From positions 21,380,048 through 21,444,047 of the forward strand of contig OX336350.1 of the NCBI GenBank assembly GCA_946902875.1: a stretch of DNA of 64,000 bases, given 5' to 3'. The DNA comes from Nematopogon swammerdamellus. Lineage: Eukaryota > Arthropoda > Insecta > Lepidoptera > Adelidae. Shown here piece by piece: positions 32,797 through 42,832 of the stretch (within the stretch, counting starts at the first letter, position 1; every line of letters starts with the position of its first letter). The notes beneath the pieces were generated by a model. The model did not search any database. It was not told where the DNA came from and saw nothing but the letters and a program-made list of their open reading frames with translations. The position numbers and the translations under genes are program-made.

Positions 32797-32945
32797 ACTT
32801 TTTTTTTAGGTTTTCTATTACTAAGCCTACGCCGCCGTCTATCTGTCTGTCTGAGGGCTGTTGCTTTTAAACCGTAATAGTTAGTTGGCTGAATTAAAAA
32901 AAAAAATTGAGGAAGGCCCCATACAAGAAACGAACAAAAAACGAT
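32797..32945 (-). repeat. GGCCAAG repeat, fragment
   Basis: TTACTAAGCCTACGCCGCCG, a short GTCT run, AACCGTAATAG and a CCCCATACAAGAAAC stretch remain. Both ends are lost. Confidence 0.65.
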
Positions 32946-32947
32946 AA

Positions 32948-33117
32948 TATACAGGGTGTTCGGCACATCGACCGACAATTTTTTTTTATAGGTAAGTAGG
33001 GTCATTTTCAAGGTTTTGACCTATGACACCTTTTCTCAGGTGTCACGTGGTATCGAGATACGATTTTTGTCCCCTTATTTTTGAAAATTACCAAAATCCC
33101 AGCTTTAAACCGTTGTA
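32948..33117 (-). mobile_element. MITE-like repeat C, copy 2
   Basis: Starts TATACAGGGTGTTCGGCAC and is the inverse of 1787-1960, including the GTGTCACGTGGTATCGAG block. Confidence 0.6.
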
Positions 33118-33360
33118 ACTTTTTAACCGACTTCCAAAAAAGGAGGAGGTTCTCAATTCGTCTGTATGTTTTTTTTTTTTTTATTTTTTTTTTTATTTAT
33201 TTTTTTATTTTTTTGTATGTTTGTTACGCGATTTCTCCGTCAATTGAGGGCCGATTTAGAAAATTCTTTTTTTGTTAGTTAGGTCATACTTCCGAGGTGG
33301 TCCCATTTCAATTTTATCGAAATTGGTTGAGTGGTTTTCGAAAAATCAGCATAATACTAT
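33118..33360 (+). repeat. Dispersed repeat D
   Basis: ACCGACTTCCAAAAAAGGAG, TTCTCAATTCGTCTGTATG, a long T-rich run, then GTTACGCGATTTCTCCGTCA. A second copy begins at 33963. This type starts with the same ACCGACTTCC word seen at the ends of the inverted repeat at 35250-35630. Confidence 0.6.
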
Positions 33361-33849
33361 AGTGTGTGGTTACCTTCAGCAAAACTTGTGATGTGGTCGT
33401 ATTCGGCAATTTTCAGTTTGATAAATTAGTATGGTGTGTGGTTACCTTCAGCAAAACTTTTGTGATGTGGACTTATTCAGCAATTTGCAGTCTGACACAT
33501 ATGGCGAATAATTCTGTACCACTTCAATCGATTTCGATTATTCGATTTCGATTATTCTTATTTATGTAATATTACTAAAAAGAATGAAATAAAAACTGTT
33601 TTAAAAAATATTAAACCGATTTCAAAAAAACAAAAAAACAAAAAGAACTAAAAAGTATTAAATACCTAATATTTTGAAATTTTCTCTGTCCTGTTGAAAT
33701 ACATGAATCGATATTTACTAGTGATACATATTCGGACCCTTGTTTCATGAATATTCTAAATTTGAAATTTTTTATCTTTTCCGACCGGCCAGGTGCGCAT
33801 AATTTATTATGGTACCTGACCGGTACCTACTGTACCGAGTACCATCGAG
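33361..33849. other. Short local duplication in AT-rich DNA
   Basis: TGTGGTTACCTTCAGCAAAA occurs at about 33365 and 33439, with the following ACTT..TGTGATGTGG also shared, giving a 74-bp tandem duplication. No gene is recognised. Confidence 0.5.
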
Positions 33850-33955
33850 CTGGTCTGATGATGGAGACAGAAGGTGGCCATAGGAACTCCTAAACTACAC
33901 ATGATAAACCCATCGTGTTTGGGCTCGTTGCATTTGTCTTCACGAGAAATTTACT
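33850..33955 (+). repeat. Single unit of the foldback element
   Basis: TGATGATGGAGACAGAAGG to GGGCTCGTTGCATTTGTCTT matches one internal unit of 16327-17399. Confidence 0.7.
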
Positions 33956-33962
33956 TTAGACC

Positions 33963-34263
33963 TAAGAGATTCTCAATTCGACAGTATGTTTTCTTTTTTT
34001 TGATGTTTGTTACGCGATTACTCCGTCAATTGTGGGCCGATTTTGAAAATTCTTTTTTTTTTTATTTGAAAGGGGATAACCCTGAGGTTTTTGAAGTGAA
34101 AACTTCTTTAGCGGCGCTTGGCACTTTTTTAGGTGGGTAAAAAATTTATAACTCGCGACATCGCGTCAGCGTCATTTTTAAAATGAAACCTTAAGTCATT
34201 GCATTAAGGGTTAAGTTAGAGTGGCACGGGATCTGCCGGCACTCCCGGAGTGCAACTGTTAAG
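33963..34263 (+). repeat. Repeat D plus leader of the in-frame array
   Basis: Repeat D (GAGATTCTCAATTCG, GTTACGCGATTACTCCGTCA) leads into AGTGAAAACTTCTTTAGCGG, a CTTAATGCAATGA-type stretch and GCCGGCACTCCCGGAGTGCA. The same leader is inverted at 42570-42832, so leader and array move as one unit. Confidence 0.6.
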
Positions 34264-34826
34264 TAGGGTTCGGTAACACGTTTATGTCTGTCCATTCTAC
34301 TAAGTTCTGCAAAATGAATGTAGGGTTCCGTAACAAATGCATGTCTGTCTGTTCTACTAAATTTAACATTTATTTCAAAATGAATGTAGGGTTCCGTAAC
34401 AAATGCATGTCTATCCGTTCTACTAAATTTTACAATTTTCAACCAAGGTCCTCCGACGGTTATTTTATAATAAAAGTAGGGTTCCGTAACACGTTTATGT
34501 CTGTCCATTCTACTAAGTTCTGCAAGATGAATGTAGGGTTCCGTGACAAATGCATGTCTGTCCGTTCTACAAAATTTAACATTTATTTCAAAATGAATGT
34601 AGGGTTCCGTAACAAATGTATGTCTGTCCGTTCTACTAAATTTTACAATTTTCAACCAAGGCCCTCCGACGGTTATTTTATAATAAAAGTAGGGTTCCGT
34701 AACAAATGTATGTCTGTCCGTTCTACTAAATTTCACAATTTTCAACCAAGGTCCTCCGACGGTTATTTTATAATAAAAGTAGGGTTCCGTAACATGTTTA
34801 TGTCTGTCCATTCTACTAAGTTCTGC
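34264..34826. repeat. Tandem array with spacings all divisible by three
   Basis: TAGGGTTCCGTAAC starts units at 34264, 34321, 34387, 34477, 34534, 34600, 34690 and 34780. The spacings are 57, 66, 90, 57, 66, 90 and 90 bp. Each is a multiple of three, so no frame is shifted and long open frames result on both strands (34284-34862 plus, 34191-34865 minus). On the plus strand the repeated peptide is VGFRNKCMSVRSTKF. The 57+66+90 block of 213 bp is itself duplicated. I do not recognise a protein. Confidence 0.85.
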
Positions 34827-35182
34827 AACATCACCTACAACGTCCGTGATGTCAGCCCATAACACCGGGTAAACTAAGTGCCATGTCAGTACTTCCCCCT
34901 TTGATCGTACTGACTACACTGAACTGGTCGGAAAACACAAACTATTTACATAGCCGTTTCGACCGACGTTTAATTCAGTGCGGTGGTACCAACCCGGTCA
35001 GGTTAAACCCTACCACCAAGTAAGATTAGGAGGGAAGGGACCTACAGTTTTACGAGGAATCCGAACCTCGGTCAGCCTCCAACGGTCAGCGGTCACCCAT
35101 CCAAGTACTGACCGCACCCAGCGTTGCTTAACATTCAATAGCGACAGTTGACTGTCTGCACCACTGAGCTATCGAAGCTGAC
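34826..35182 (-). mobile_element. SINE, body H with full tRNA/5S head B
   Basis: The minus strand has the A box TAGCTCAGTGG, then TTAAGCAACGCTGGGTGCGG, then CAGTACTTGGATGGGTGACC, then a B box GGTTCGGATTCC. The 5S-like segment is about 43 nt long here. The 3' tail is lost at the junction with the array at 34826. Confidence 0.85.
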
Positions 35183-35249
35183 GTGGTCCTATTTTAATTG
35201 GGTCAAGATCGGATTGGAAAATAGCAAAAATTACTAAAAAAAACTGTGA

Positions 35250-35630
35250 AATAAAAAAAAAGTTTTAAAAAACATAAAACCGACTTCCTAAAAAAAGGAA
35301 AACTAAAAAACTATTCAAAATAAAAATATAAAAACCGCCTTCAAAAATATATGAAATAAAAACCTAAAAAAAAAAACGAACCCTAGAGTTGAAGGCGGTG
35401 CTAAAGCAAGCAAAAATGATGCATGAAAGAAAACATGAGTGGATGATAATATCCTTTGTGATTTGTGTAGCCTTTTTAGCACCGCCTTCAACTCTAGGGT
35501 TCGTTTTTTTTTTTTAGGTTTTTATTTCATATATTTTTGAAGGCGGTTTTTATATTTTTATTTTGAATAGTTTTTTAGTTTTCCTTTTTTTAGGAAGTCG
35601 GTTTTATGTTTTTTAAAACTTTTTTTTGTT
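35250..35630. repeat. Long inverted repeat, ~150-bp arms
   Basis: The left arm 35255-35412 and right arm 35472-35625 are nearly exact inverses, sharing AAAACCGACTTCC, AAAAACCGCCTTCAAAAA and CGAACCCTAGAGTTGAAGGC. The loop is about 60 bp. There is no coding content. The termini resemble repeat D. Confidence 0.85.
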
Positions 35631-35790
35631 TATGATTGTATCAGCACGAAATAAAATCTATTGGTTTTTACGACGTATCCTTGTTCTAGAAAAAAATATT
35701 TTATGAAGTTAATACCATGAAAAGGACTTATGACCTCCCAAAGTCCCGATGACGAGTAAAAATATGACAGAATCTTAATTTCCTAATTCA
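35631..35790 (-). repeat. Repeat F, copy 2
   Basis: TTTATGATTGTATCAGCACG through TTATGACCTCCCAAAG is the inverse of 1620-1786. Confidence 0.6.
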
Positions 35791-35867
35791 TTAAAAAAAA
35801 CTGACAGCAATTGAGAGCTTATTTTTCATTTAAAAAGTTTTCTAGTTTATGTCCTTTCCAACGGTAT

Positions 35868-36058
35868 ACCACGTCGTACAAATCATTCACTATGTTCAAA
35901 TTTGAAGGATTTTTTATAGCAAAATGACGCCATTTGTTATATCTATCGATCACACTCTTTTCAAAGTTCTAATGCGAGGGATCGCAATTTATGAAAAAAA
36001 AAAACTTATGAAAACTGCATACTACGCGCTACGCCGCCGTTAGCGTCCGTGACTCCGA
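35868..36058 (+). repeat. TTAA MITE, internal fragment
   Basis: TTTTTATAGCAAAATGACGC, ATATCTATCGATCACAC and AATTTATGAAAAAAA match the right half of the elements at 52700 and 60811. The end inverted repeat is degraded. Confidence 0.7.
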
Positions 36059-36117
36059 GGTGAGTGACACACATGTCGCGCGTAGAGGGTGACCGAAGGT
36101 ATCTCCGAAATCTCTCC

Positions 36118-36210
36118 AAAATCTCCGGTATGGCACTTTTTCTGAGGTGATATTGGCTGAGTGCGCTCTGACTATGTTTCGGCCACACGTACCGGATTGC
36201 GTAAAAAAGG
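36118..36210 (+). repeat. SINE family 3, tail fragment
   Basis: ATCTCCGGTATGGCACTTTT, GAGGTGATATTGGCTG and ACCGGATTGCGTAAAAAA match the tail at 28780-28880. Confidence 0.6.
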
Positions 36211-37178
36211 AACATCGTCGTACAGGATCGATCTCTCCTCATAGAGAGCGTAGGATTGGTCGCTCCTGGCATAGCCCGGCCGCATATTTCCAAAGTTTTA
36301 TGCGAGTTGCTCTGATAGGTCGTTCTCAACGTTGGCGGGAAATATAAATTTCGAAAGTATTTCCGAAAATAAAGTTTTCTTAGGTGGTTATAAAAAAAAA
36401 ATTACCATAACCTAATTTTAACACCCTAACATTGCTTTAAAAAAAAGTAAAAAAAAAAATGACAAAAGGGGCACGAACCCATGGCCGAGATCGAAAAAAT
36501 AAAAACCCTACAATCTACCACTGAGCCACCAAAGTACATATGCGACCAAACGAATATCGGATTCAGTAGGTTCGCTGGGGGTGCCGGAGGCGGAGCCAGA
36601 CTCGTCTCTCCACCAATCAGAGCAACTCGCTTACTAGACTTTGGAAATATGCAGCCGGCCCGGGCGGCGCGGCGCGCGGCGCAATTAGCAACTCGGCTAG
36701 CCCCTAGACTCTAGCTAGATGTACGAGTCTAGCCTCCCCGGGCCCCGCTCTCTGATTAGCGATATATTGTAATGGGTCCTGGCACGTGCCCCGCATGCAT
36801 AAATAACACACGAGAATTTTTAACCCTTATCGCAATTGAAATCTAGATCGAGTTTTCTGAATTTCGGCGTAACAGCGTACGGGCAAACCTTCCCCTTCAA
36901 AATCGAGTTACATATTTTTACATGATAAAGGTGCAGGTGTATTTGCTGTCGCCAGCCAACTTTGCCGGTGTGAAGTTTCGCTGATGTGGCGGTATAACAA
37001 CATCGATGAATGTACGAGAGAGATTACATTAAATACAATAATAAATAAAAATTAATGAAAAAACAATTTCAAACAAATTGTGACAAGCTCATGAGTACTT
37101 TTACTACCATATGAATGTTCAATAAACAATGATACAATAATTAAGATTATTTATTTCTCGACTGTTACAATATTCATT
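36211..37178. other. No recognised gene
   Basis: A-rich runs at 36385-36460 and a CG-rich patch 36650-36740. Short open frames at 36147-36347 and 36481-36714 are not recognisable. Confidence 0.35.
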
Positions 37179-37240
37179 AAAAACCGGCCAAGTGCGAGTC
37201 GAACTCGCGCACTGAGGGTTCCGTATCGCCATGTCATGGT
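37179..37240 (+). repeat. GGCCAAG repeat, head only
   Basis: AAAAACCGGCCAAGTGCGAG to CCATGTCATGGTCAG, then breaks into a GTCA run and a fragment of the TTAA MITE. Confidence 0.75.
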
Positions 37241-37261
37241 CAGTTATGGAGTCAGTCAGTC

Positions 37262-37412
37262 AGTTACTATGGAATTTTTATAGCAAAATGACGCCATGCG
37301 TTATATCTATTGATCACACGCTTTTCAAAGTTTTAATGCAAAGGATCGCAATTTATGAAAAAAAAAAACCTTATGGCTACGCCGTTGGCTTTAGTATGCG
37401 CCTTAATGGCCT
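37262..37412 (+). repeat. TTAA MITE, internal fragment
   Basis: GGAATTTTTATAGCAAAATG, then AATTTATGAAAAAAAAAAAC and GCTACGCCGTTGGC. It lacks both termini. Confidence 0.7.
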
Positions 37413-37689
37413 TTGTAATTGGAATACGGCGGCGGCGTGTCCCGCGAATGTGTTTGCTCAGTTTGCTTCTAGGAACTCGGGATTGCAATTTTACTGCTAA
37501 CAAAAATATAACAGCAGATTCGCTCGCGCGCTATCAGCACTAAAGGTGAGGCCGCATCTTACGACAGCAGCGCAGCGACATACGAATTGCTTGCCGACCA
37601 ATAAAACTGTTGCAGAGTAAACACTTTTATTATTTAAATTATTTCAGTGTTACTTGTAAATTGGATACATATAACTTTTGGCTTCAGGT

Positions 37690-38190
37690 CCGCTGACAAC
37701 CTACTTCTAACCATACCGGGTCACTCCAGTTCGTGCTACGCTGACTCTTTCACCGTTCGTGCAGCCAAGCTGTGGAATCGGCTACCTCTATACATTCGTA
37801 TTTCTCCTACTATAAAATTTTTTAAAAAGAATATTTACAATTATTACTTGACCTCAGTGTAACATTTTCTGCACATTAGCACTGTTCTCCCAATGGCCAA
37901 TTATATATGTATGTAAGTATGTATTTATTTACTAATTATTGTATTGTATAAATATATATTTAGTTATTTTAATATATGTATATATAATATACAGGAACAA
38001 GTACTATGTATAGTATATTGTAATCATGTATGTATGTTTATTCATACCTATTTATTTAGTTACTATTCTCTCACATTATCTGTGCGCCTACTTATACACA
38101 TTTACCACATCTGCATCCAGCCGACCTTTTTGTACCTTATTTTATCGAAAAATGGTGTACAATAAATAATAAATACAAATACAAATACAA
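37690..38190 (+). pseudogene. LINE C-terminal remnant with 3' end
   Basis: The frame to the stop at 37862 ends with SFTVRAAKLWNRLPLYIR and a FFKKNIYNYY block, the usual C-terminus of Jockey/CR1-like lepidopteran LINEs. About 300 bp of 3' untranslated DNA with TATG repeats follows, then a tail of AATAC repeats at 38168-38190. The coding part is only about 55 codons, so the copy is strongly 5'-truncated. Confidence 0.75.
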
Positions 38191-38516
38191 ACTTTTACAT
38201 AAAATATATTAACAATGTCGCATGTTTTAATATCGTATGCATTAATGTTATTTAATTTAATTCTAAACCTGCTGGGTGTGAATGTGAAATATGATATGTC
38301 TTGAGTAAAGTACTTTCATCGCACTACGGACTAAAACGTCGTAAGTAAAATGGTCGTCGTGGCATCAGTACAAGATGACCTTTCCGTGACCCTCCTAGCC
38401 TATTCCCTATTCCGTGGGCCGGTCAGAGCATTGCTCTGGCTGCTCTAAATCAGCCATCCATACCGGTTAGGGAATATTTTTTTTATACTTTGGAGTTAAA
38501 ATGTTCATCTCATAAA
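38191..38516. other. Spacer with SINE-3-like scrap
   Basis: GGCATCAGTACAAGATGACC and GGTCAGAGCATTGCTCTGGC (38360-38480) resemble a diverged SINE family 3 tail. Nothing else is recognised. Confidence 0.4.
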
Positions 38517-38740
38517 GAAAAAAAAAACTGGCAAAGGGTGCACCGACGCGCAACGTTTCCGCACCACATAAACATTGAAAAAAAAAACACGTTTCTTTTA
38601 TGGTTTATTTTCTGATTTTTTTACGTTTTCTATTTTTTATAATCTTGGTTGTTATATCTTCCATAATAACACATATTTTGTGAAAATTTAAACCGGCTAC
38701 CTAATACAATTCTAAAAATACAGCAGTAGGACAGACAGAG
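38517..38740 (+). repeat. GGCCAAG repeat, diverged short form
   Basis: AAACTGGCAAAGGGTGCACC is an altered head. TTTGTGAAAATTTAAACCGG and a short GACA run mark the second half. Layout matches 26658-26901. Confidence 0.6.
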
Positions 38741-38804
38741 GTACTACGATGCAAGAAAAATTCGTTCTTCAGTCTATAAGAAATATTTCGAATACACAAT
38801 ATCA

Positions 38805-39136
38805 TGTGGGGCCGGTACTTAAAAAGAATATCCCCACTGCATCTCTCTCCACGCATGTCGTAAAAGGCGACTAAGGGATAAGGACAAGATGCCGTGCTCA
38901 AGGGCGACAGGCTCGCCACCTCTCACCTTAGCACGGTACTTCCACCGAGTCATGCAGAAGGTGGGTCTTCGTGCCTTACTTGCTGCTTGATCGATTTAAT
39001 CTTGTTCGAATACTTTGCGAGACGCGGCGGTCGGTGTTGTGCTGTAATTTACCACAGCTCTTGCAGCACCACACCGATTACTCTGCTTACCCCGATTGTC
39101 GGGATTCAGCGTGTGTGATATGTATGTATGTATGTA
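38805..39136 (+). mobile_element. SINE family 2 (head A + body Z)
   Basis: Head A (TGTGGGGCCGGTACTTAAAA, TCGTAAAAGGCGACTAAGGG) is followed by AAGATGCCGTGCTC and body Z (CACCGAGTCATGCAG, GCCTTACTTGCTGCTTGATC, GATTACTCTGCTTACC, GATTGTCGGGATTCAGCGTG) and a TATG-repeat tail. Body Z is unrelated to body H. No open frame extends through it. Confidence 0.85.
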
Positions 39137-39577
39137 ATGGCATAAATATGTTACGTAAGTTGTAAGCGCAGCTGCCACTCTAGATTAGCATCTCCCGCGC
39201 GAGGCGACGAGACGAGAGCGGTCGAGCCCCGACCGAAGAAGAGTGAAATGTATCCGCGATAATTTGCGATGGTAATCTTCGTTAATTTACATAAATTTTC
39301 CAGCTCGGCAAACACTTTGTAAATTAACTTTAAGAGTACTTCGCTTGTAAAAAACAAACATTAAACTTGAGAGATTGAAGCGGCTTTAGCGTCCCATCAC
39401 ACTGAGGAACGAGAAAGGGTTGTAGCTTTTGCCGGGCGGCGGTTGCGCTCGCGTCATAAACGTTTCTGAATGAATCTTACTTAGGTACCACCACGGAACA
39501 GCGATCGGCGGCGGGCGTTCGCCACCCAACCGGTCGCCCTCGCTGCTTGTGTTCCTGAGTACTTGCGGTTACCGCAG
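39137..39577. other. No recognised feature
   Basis: CG-rich around 39400-39560. No repeat partner or protein signal was found. Confidence 0.3.
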
Positions 39578-39722
39578 TCTTTTTTAGTTTTCTGTATCCA
39601 TACGGAAGCCTATTACGGAAGTCTACGTCGTCTGTCTTGTCTGTCAGTCCGTCCTAGTGCTGTAGCTAAACGTAACAGGTAGCCGGTTGAAATGTTCACA
39701 AGATATGTGTTATTATGGTAGA
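39578..39722 (-). repeat. GGCCAAG repeat, fragment
   Basis: TTTTTAGTTTTCTGTATCC, a broken GTCTGTC run and GTAACAGGTAGCCGGTTGAA mark one half of a minus-strand copy. Confidence 0.6.
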
Positions 39723-39761
39723 TGTGCCAACAAATATTAAGAAAACCTAAAAGTAATATTA

Positions 39762-39803
39762 TGGTTGGTATTTGGCTTACCATGGTAAGCCAAATACCAA
39801 CCA
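39762..39803. repeat. Perfect 42-bp palindrome
   Basis: The left half begins TGGTTGGTATTTGGCTTACC and the right half is its exact inverse, centred on AT at 39782-39783. It lies 12 bp from the poly-A side of a SINE. Confidence 0.95.
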
Positions 39804-39814
39804 AATATCCATGG

Positions 39815-40201
39815 TTTTTTTTTTATGGAAACTGACACGGTTGGCTACATCACCTACAACGTCCGTGATGTCAGCCCGTAACACCGGGTGAACTAGGTGC
39901 CATGTCAGTGCTTCCCCCTTTGATCGTGCCGGCTACACTGAACTGGTCGGGAAACACAAACTATTTACATAGCCGTTTAGACCGACGTTTCATTCAGTGC
40001 GGTGGTACCAACCCGGGCGGATTAAACCCTACCACCAAGTAAGATTAGGAGGGAAGGGACCTACAGTTTTACGAGGAATCCGAACCTCGGTCAGCCTCCA
40101 ACGGTCAACGGTCACCCATCCAAGTACTGACCGCGCCCAGCGTTGCTTAACATTGAATAGCGACAGTTGACTGTCTGCACCATTAAGCTAACGAGGCTGA
40201 C
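39815..40201 (-). mobile_element. SINE, body H with head B, full length
   Basis: Complete minus-strand copy with poly-A tail, body H, B box (GGTTCGGATTCC), 5S-like block (CAGTACTTGGATGGGTGACC and TTAAGCAACGCTGGGCGCGG) and a mutated A box (TTAGCTTAATGG). The leading GCCTCGT is followed by a short duplicated GTCAGCCTTGTCAGCC. Confidence 0.9.
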
Positions 40202-40950
40202 AAGGCTGACGAGGTTGTGGTAGACTTAAAGTATCTAAAAGTAATAAACCAGCTTTCCTATAAAAAAAACCGCATTTCAATCGGTCCATCCGTTCGGGAG
40301 CTACGATGCCACAGACAGACACACCCATACACACATGCACACACACGTTAAACTTATAACACCGCTCTTTTTTATTGGGGGGTTAAAAAAATTAAGGGGG
40401 TCACCATACAGTGGGGAATATTAGGCACTAGTGGTAGAGCGATAATAAATTTCCTGTAATAAAATGAACGCAGGATAGGAAGGAGGAAGTGAGGCCGCGC
40501 GGGCGCTCTCCGTCGAGGGAGGGTGAGGCCATTGCTGGCGAGCTGCAGGTAATTGCTTATATCCAGCAGGACGACAGCTGTCGCATGCCGATGTCCTCTA
40601 CAATTACTCCGCCTCACTACTCCAACATCACTACTGCACCGATGCAGCACAAAACACTATTTTTTCATATATTGCGGCGTCGGAAAATTGTGTAAAAAGT
40701 TAAATGTCCGAAAATCCCATGAAAAACCAGTTGAATTAACATTCAATTAAAAAGCGTTACACATCGAAACTGGAGTTGTTTTTGTCAGTTGCTTTGGTCA
40801 GTTGTCGTAAATTATGATATGACACATAATTTATGAATATATAGCGACTGCCCAGGCTCACCCTCAAAATGCACAATAATAAATAACCTATGAGGATGGG
40901 GGTGGAACCGTCGCAATGACACGCATAATGACAAATCTGCGCGCCATAGC
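40202..40950. other. No recognised gene
   Basis: A short ACAC-rich run lies at 40310-40345. A CG-rich part 40490-40560 has short open frames on both strands that I cannot assign. Confidence 0.35.
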
Positions 40951-41029
40951 AATTTGACGCATAATGACACATTTTTACTTTTCATTATGTCATTTCGCGT
41001 AGTCAAAATGTGTCATTATGCGTCAAATT
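40951..41029. repeat. Hairpin, 24-25 bp arms
   Basis: AATTTGACGCATAATGACAC at 40951 is inverted at 41010-41029. The core word TGACGCATAATGACA also occurs degenerately at 40918-40933. The loop is about 30 nt. Confidence 0.8.
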
Positions 41030-41135
41030 GGATGTATTGACACAAATTTTTGTAGTTGAAGGAAAAAAAAGCGACTAGAGATGTGACAAGCTGGCTCTAG
41101 GAATTCTGTCAAACTTTAATGTTGAAGGCAACTTC

Positions 41136-41470
41136 GTGTGGGGCCGGTACTTAAAAAGAATATCCCCACTGCATCTCTCCCCATGCATGTCGTAAGAGGC
41201 GACTAAGGGATAAGGACAAGATGCCGTGCTAAAGGGCGACAGGCTCGCCACCTCTCACCTTAGCACGGTACTTCCACCGAGTCATGCAGCAGGTGGGTCT
41301 TCGTGCCATACTTGCTGCTTGATCGATTTAATCTTGTTCGAATACTTTGCGAAACGTGGTGGTCAGTGTTGTGCTGTAATTGACAACAGTTCTTGCAGCA
41401 CAACATCGATTACTCTGCTTACCCCGATTGTCGGGATTCAGCGTGTGTGATATGTATGTATGTATGTATG
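41136..41470 (+). mobile_element. SINE family 2 (head A + body Z)
   Basis: Near-identical to 38805-39136 over its whole length, with the same TATG-repeat tail. The similarity of the copies points to recent amplification. Confidence 0.85.
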
Positions 41471-42295
41471 CAACTTCTGCAATGTGACAAGATCATCAAT
41501 ACCTACTAATAATAAATGTGTAAGTGATGCTCGTGGAATAAGTTACTTTGTTTTATGAGAGCGTTTATAGACTCTATGTATGTGCTAAAACTAAATTGAC
41601 CATTTATAGAAATCTTGTATGTTCCTCCATAACTATTAAACCGATCATCCGAATTTGATGAAACTTAGTACACGCACATTTAACTATACGTGACACAGGA
41701 TACAATTTAGTTCCGGTTACGCTAACATGAGGCTCATACAAACCGAAATAAAGAGCGACAACATAAAGGTACGGTAGCGGGTTTACTTACTTTCTTCTCT
41801 TTAAATACGAATTTCACGCGAGCGAAGTCGCGGGCAAAATCTATATGGCATAAACTGGCCCGTACGCGTAATAACAGCAACTGAACGTAGACTATGTTCG
41901 TTTAGGTTTTTAACGTTGTTACACATTATCGTAATGTTTTCGGTTACGCGGCATTCGTCGACGCTAGAACTACCTGGAAGACACCCGACAAATTGTAAGT
42001 AGCTCTGATTGGTATACCGCGTAACCGAAAACATTAAGACTAACATTAAATCTTTCGAAAAAATAATTCAGTCTACCGCGCCCGCCACGCCGACCGTTCT
42101 ACCCTCTACCACACTGACCACACCCTCTAGGCCTCTACTCTGCACGGCGCACAGAGGGGTATTTGTCTATTTTAACTGGCCAAAATTAGTTTTGTGTGAT
42201 TATGGATTCAAAATAATGAGTTTCATGTATTTAAAGTCTAAACTAATGAAATTACATATTAAGTAGTGTAAAAATCTTTATTACGTAAAAAAAAA
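41471..42295. other. No gene; Helitron-end fragment and an inverted word
   Basis: AATTTCACGCGAGCGAAGTC near 41810 is the Helitron-like subterminal sequence without the CTAG end. Around 41936-41950 and 42014-42031 the word GTTTTCGGTTACGCGG is found in inverted copies about 75 bp apart, suggesting another small foldback. No protein is recognised. Confidence 0.45.
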
Positions 42296-42339
42296 TCAAC
42301 AATTTATTTGCGATCCCATAATATCGTACATCTCTGCGA

Positions 42340-42567
42340 ATTTTGATAGACATGACATGCATTTGTTACGGAACCCTACATTCATTTTGAAATAAATGTT
42401 AAATTTAGTAGAACGGACAGACATGCATTTGTTACGGAACCCTACATTCATTTTGAAATAAATGTTAAATTTAGTAGAACGGACAGACATGTAATTGTTA
42501 CGGAACCCTACATTCATTTTGCAGAACTTAGTAGAATGGACAGACATAAACGTGTTACGGAACCCTA
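42340..42567 (-). repeat. In-frame tandem array, second locus
   Basis: The ends of GGAACCCTA fall at 42378, 42444, 42510 and 42567, giving spacings of 66, 66 and 57 bp, again all multiples of three. The minus strand is open from 42547 to 42296 with the same VGFRNKCMSVRSTKF repeat. Confidence 0.85.
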
Positions 42568-42832
42568 CTTAACAGTTGCACTCCGGGAGTGCCGGCAGAT
42601 CCCGTGCCACTCGTAACTTGACCCTTAATGCAATCACTTAAGGTTACATTTCGCTTTTCGAGATCTAACAATGACGCGATGACGCGAACAGAATTGATCC
42701 CGTGCCACTGTAACTTAACCCTTAATGCAATGAATTAAGGTTACATTTCGCTTTTCGAGATCTGACGAGGACGCGATGACGCCAGTTTAAATTTTTTTAC
42801 CCAAGCGCCGCTAAAGAAGTTTTCACTTCAAA
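42568..42832 (-). repeat. Leader of the array, with an internal duplication
   Basis: GCACTCCGGGAGTGCCGGCA and AAGCGCCGCTAAAGAAGTTT match 34080-34260 inverted. The segment GATCCCGTGCCACT to GACGCGATGACGC occurs twice, at about 42598 and 42707, a tandem duplication of about 110 bp. Confidence 0.75.

Noticed and set aside
34191..34865. The 224-codon minus-strand frame as a real protein gene
   Set aside because: It is explained by tandem units with lengths divisible by three; the opposite strand is equally open. Kept as a finding, not as a gene.
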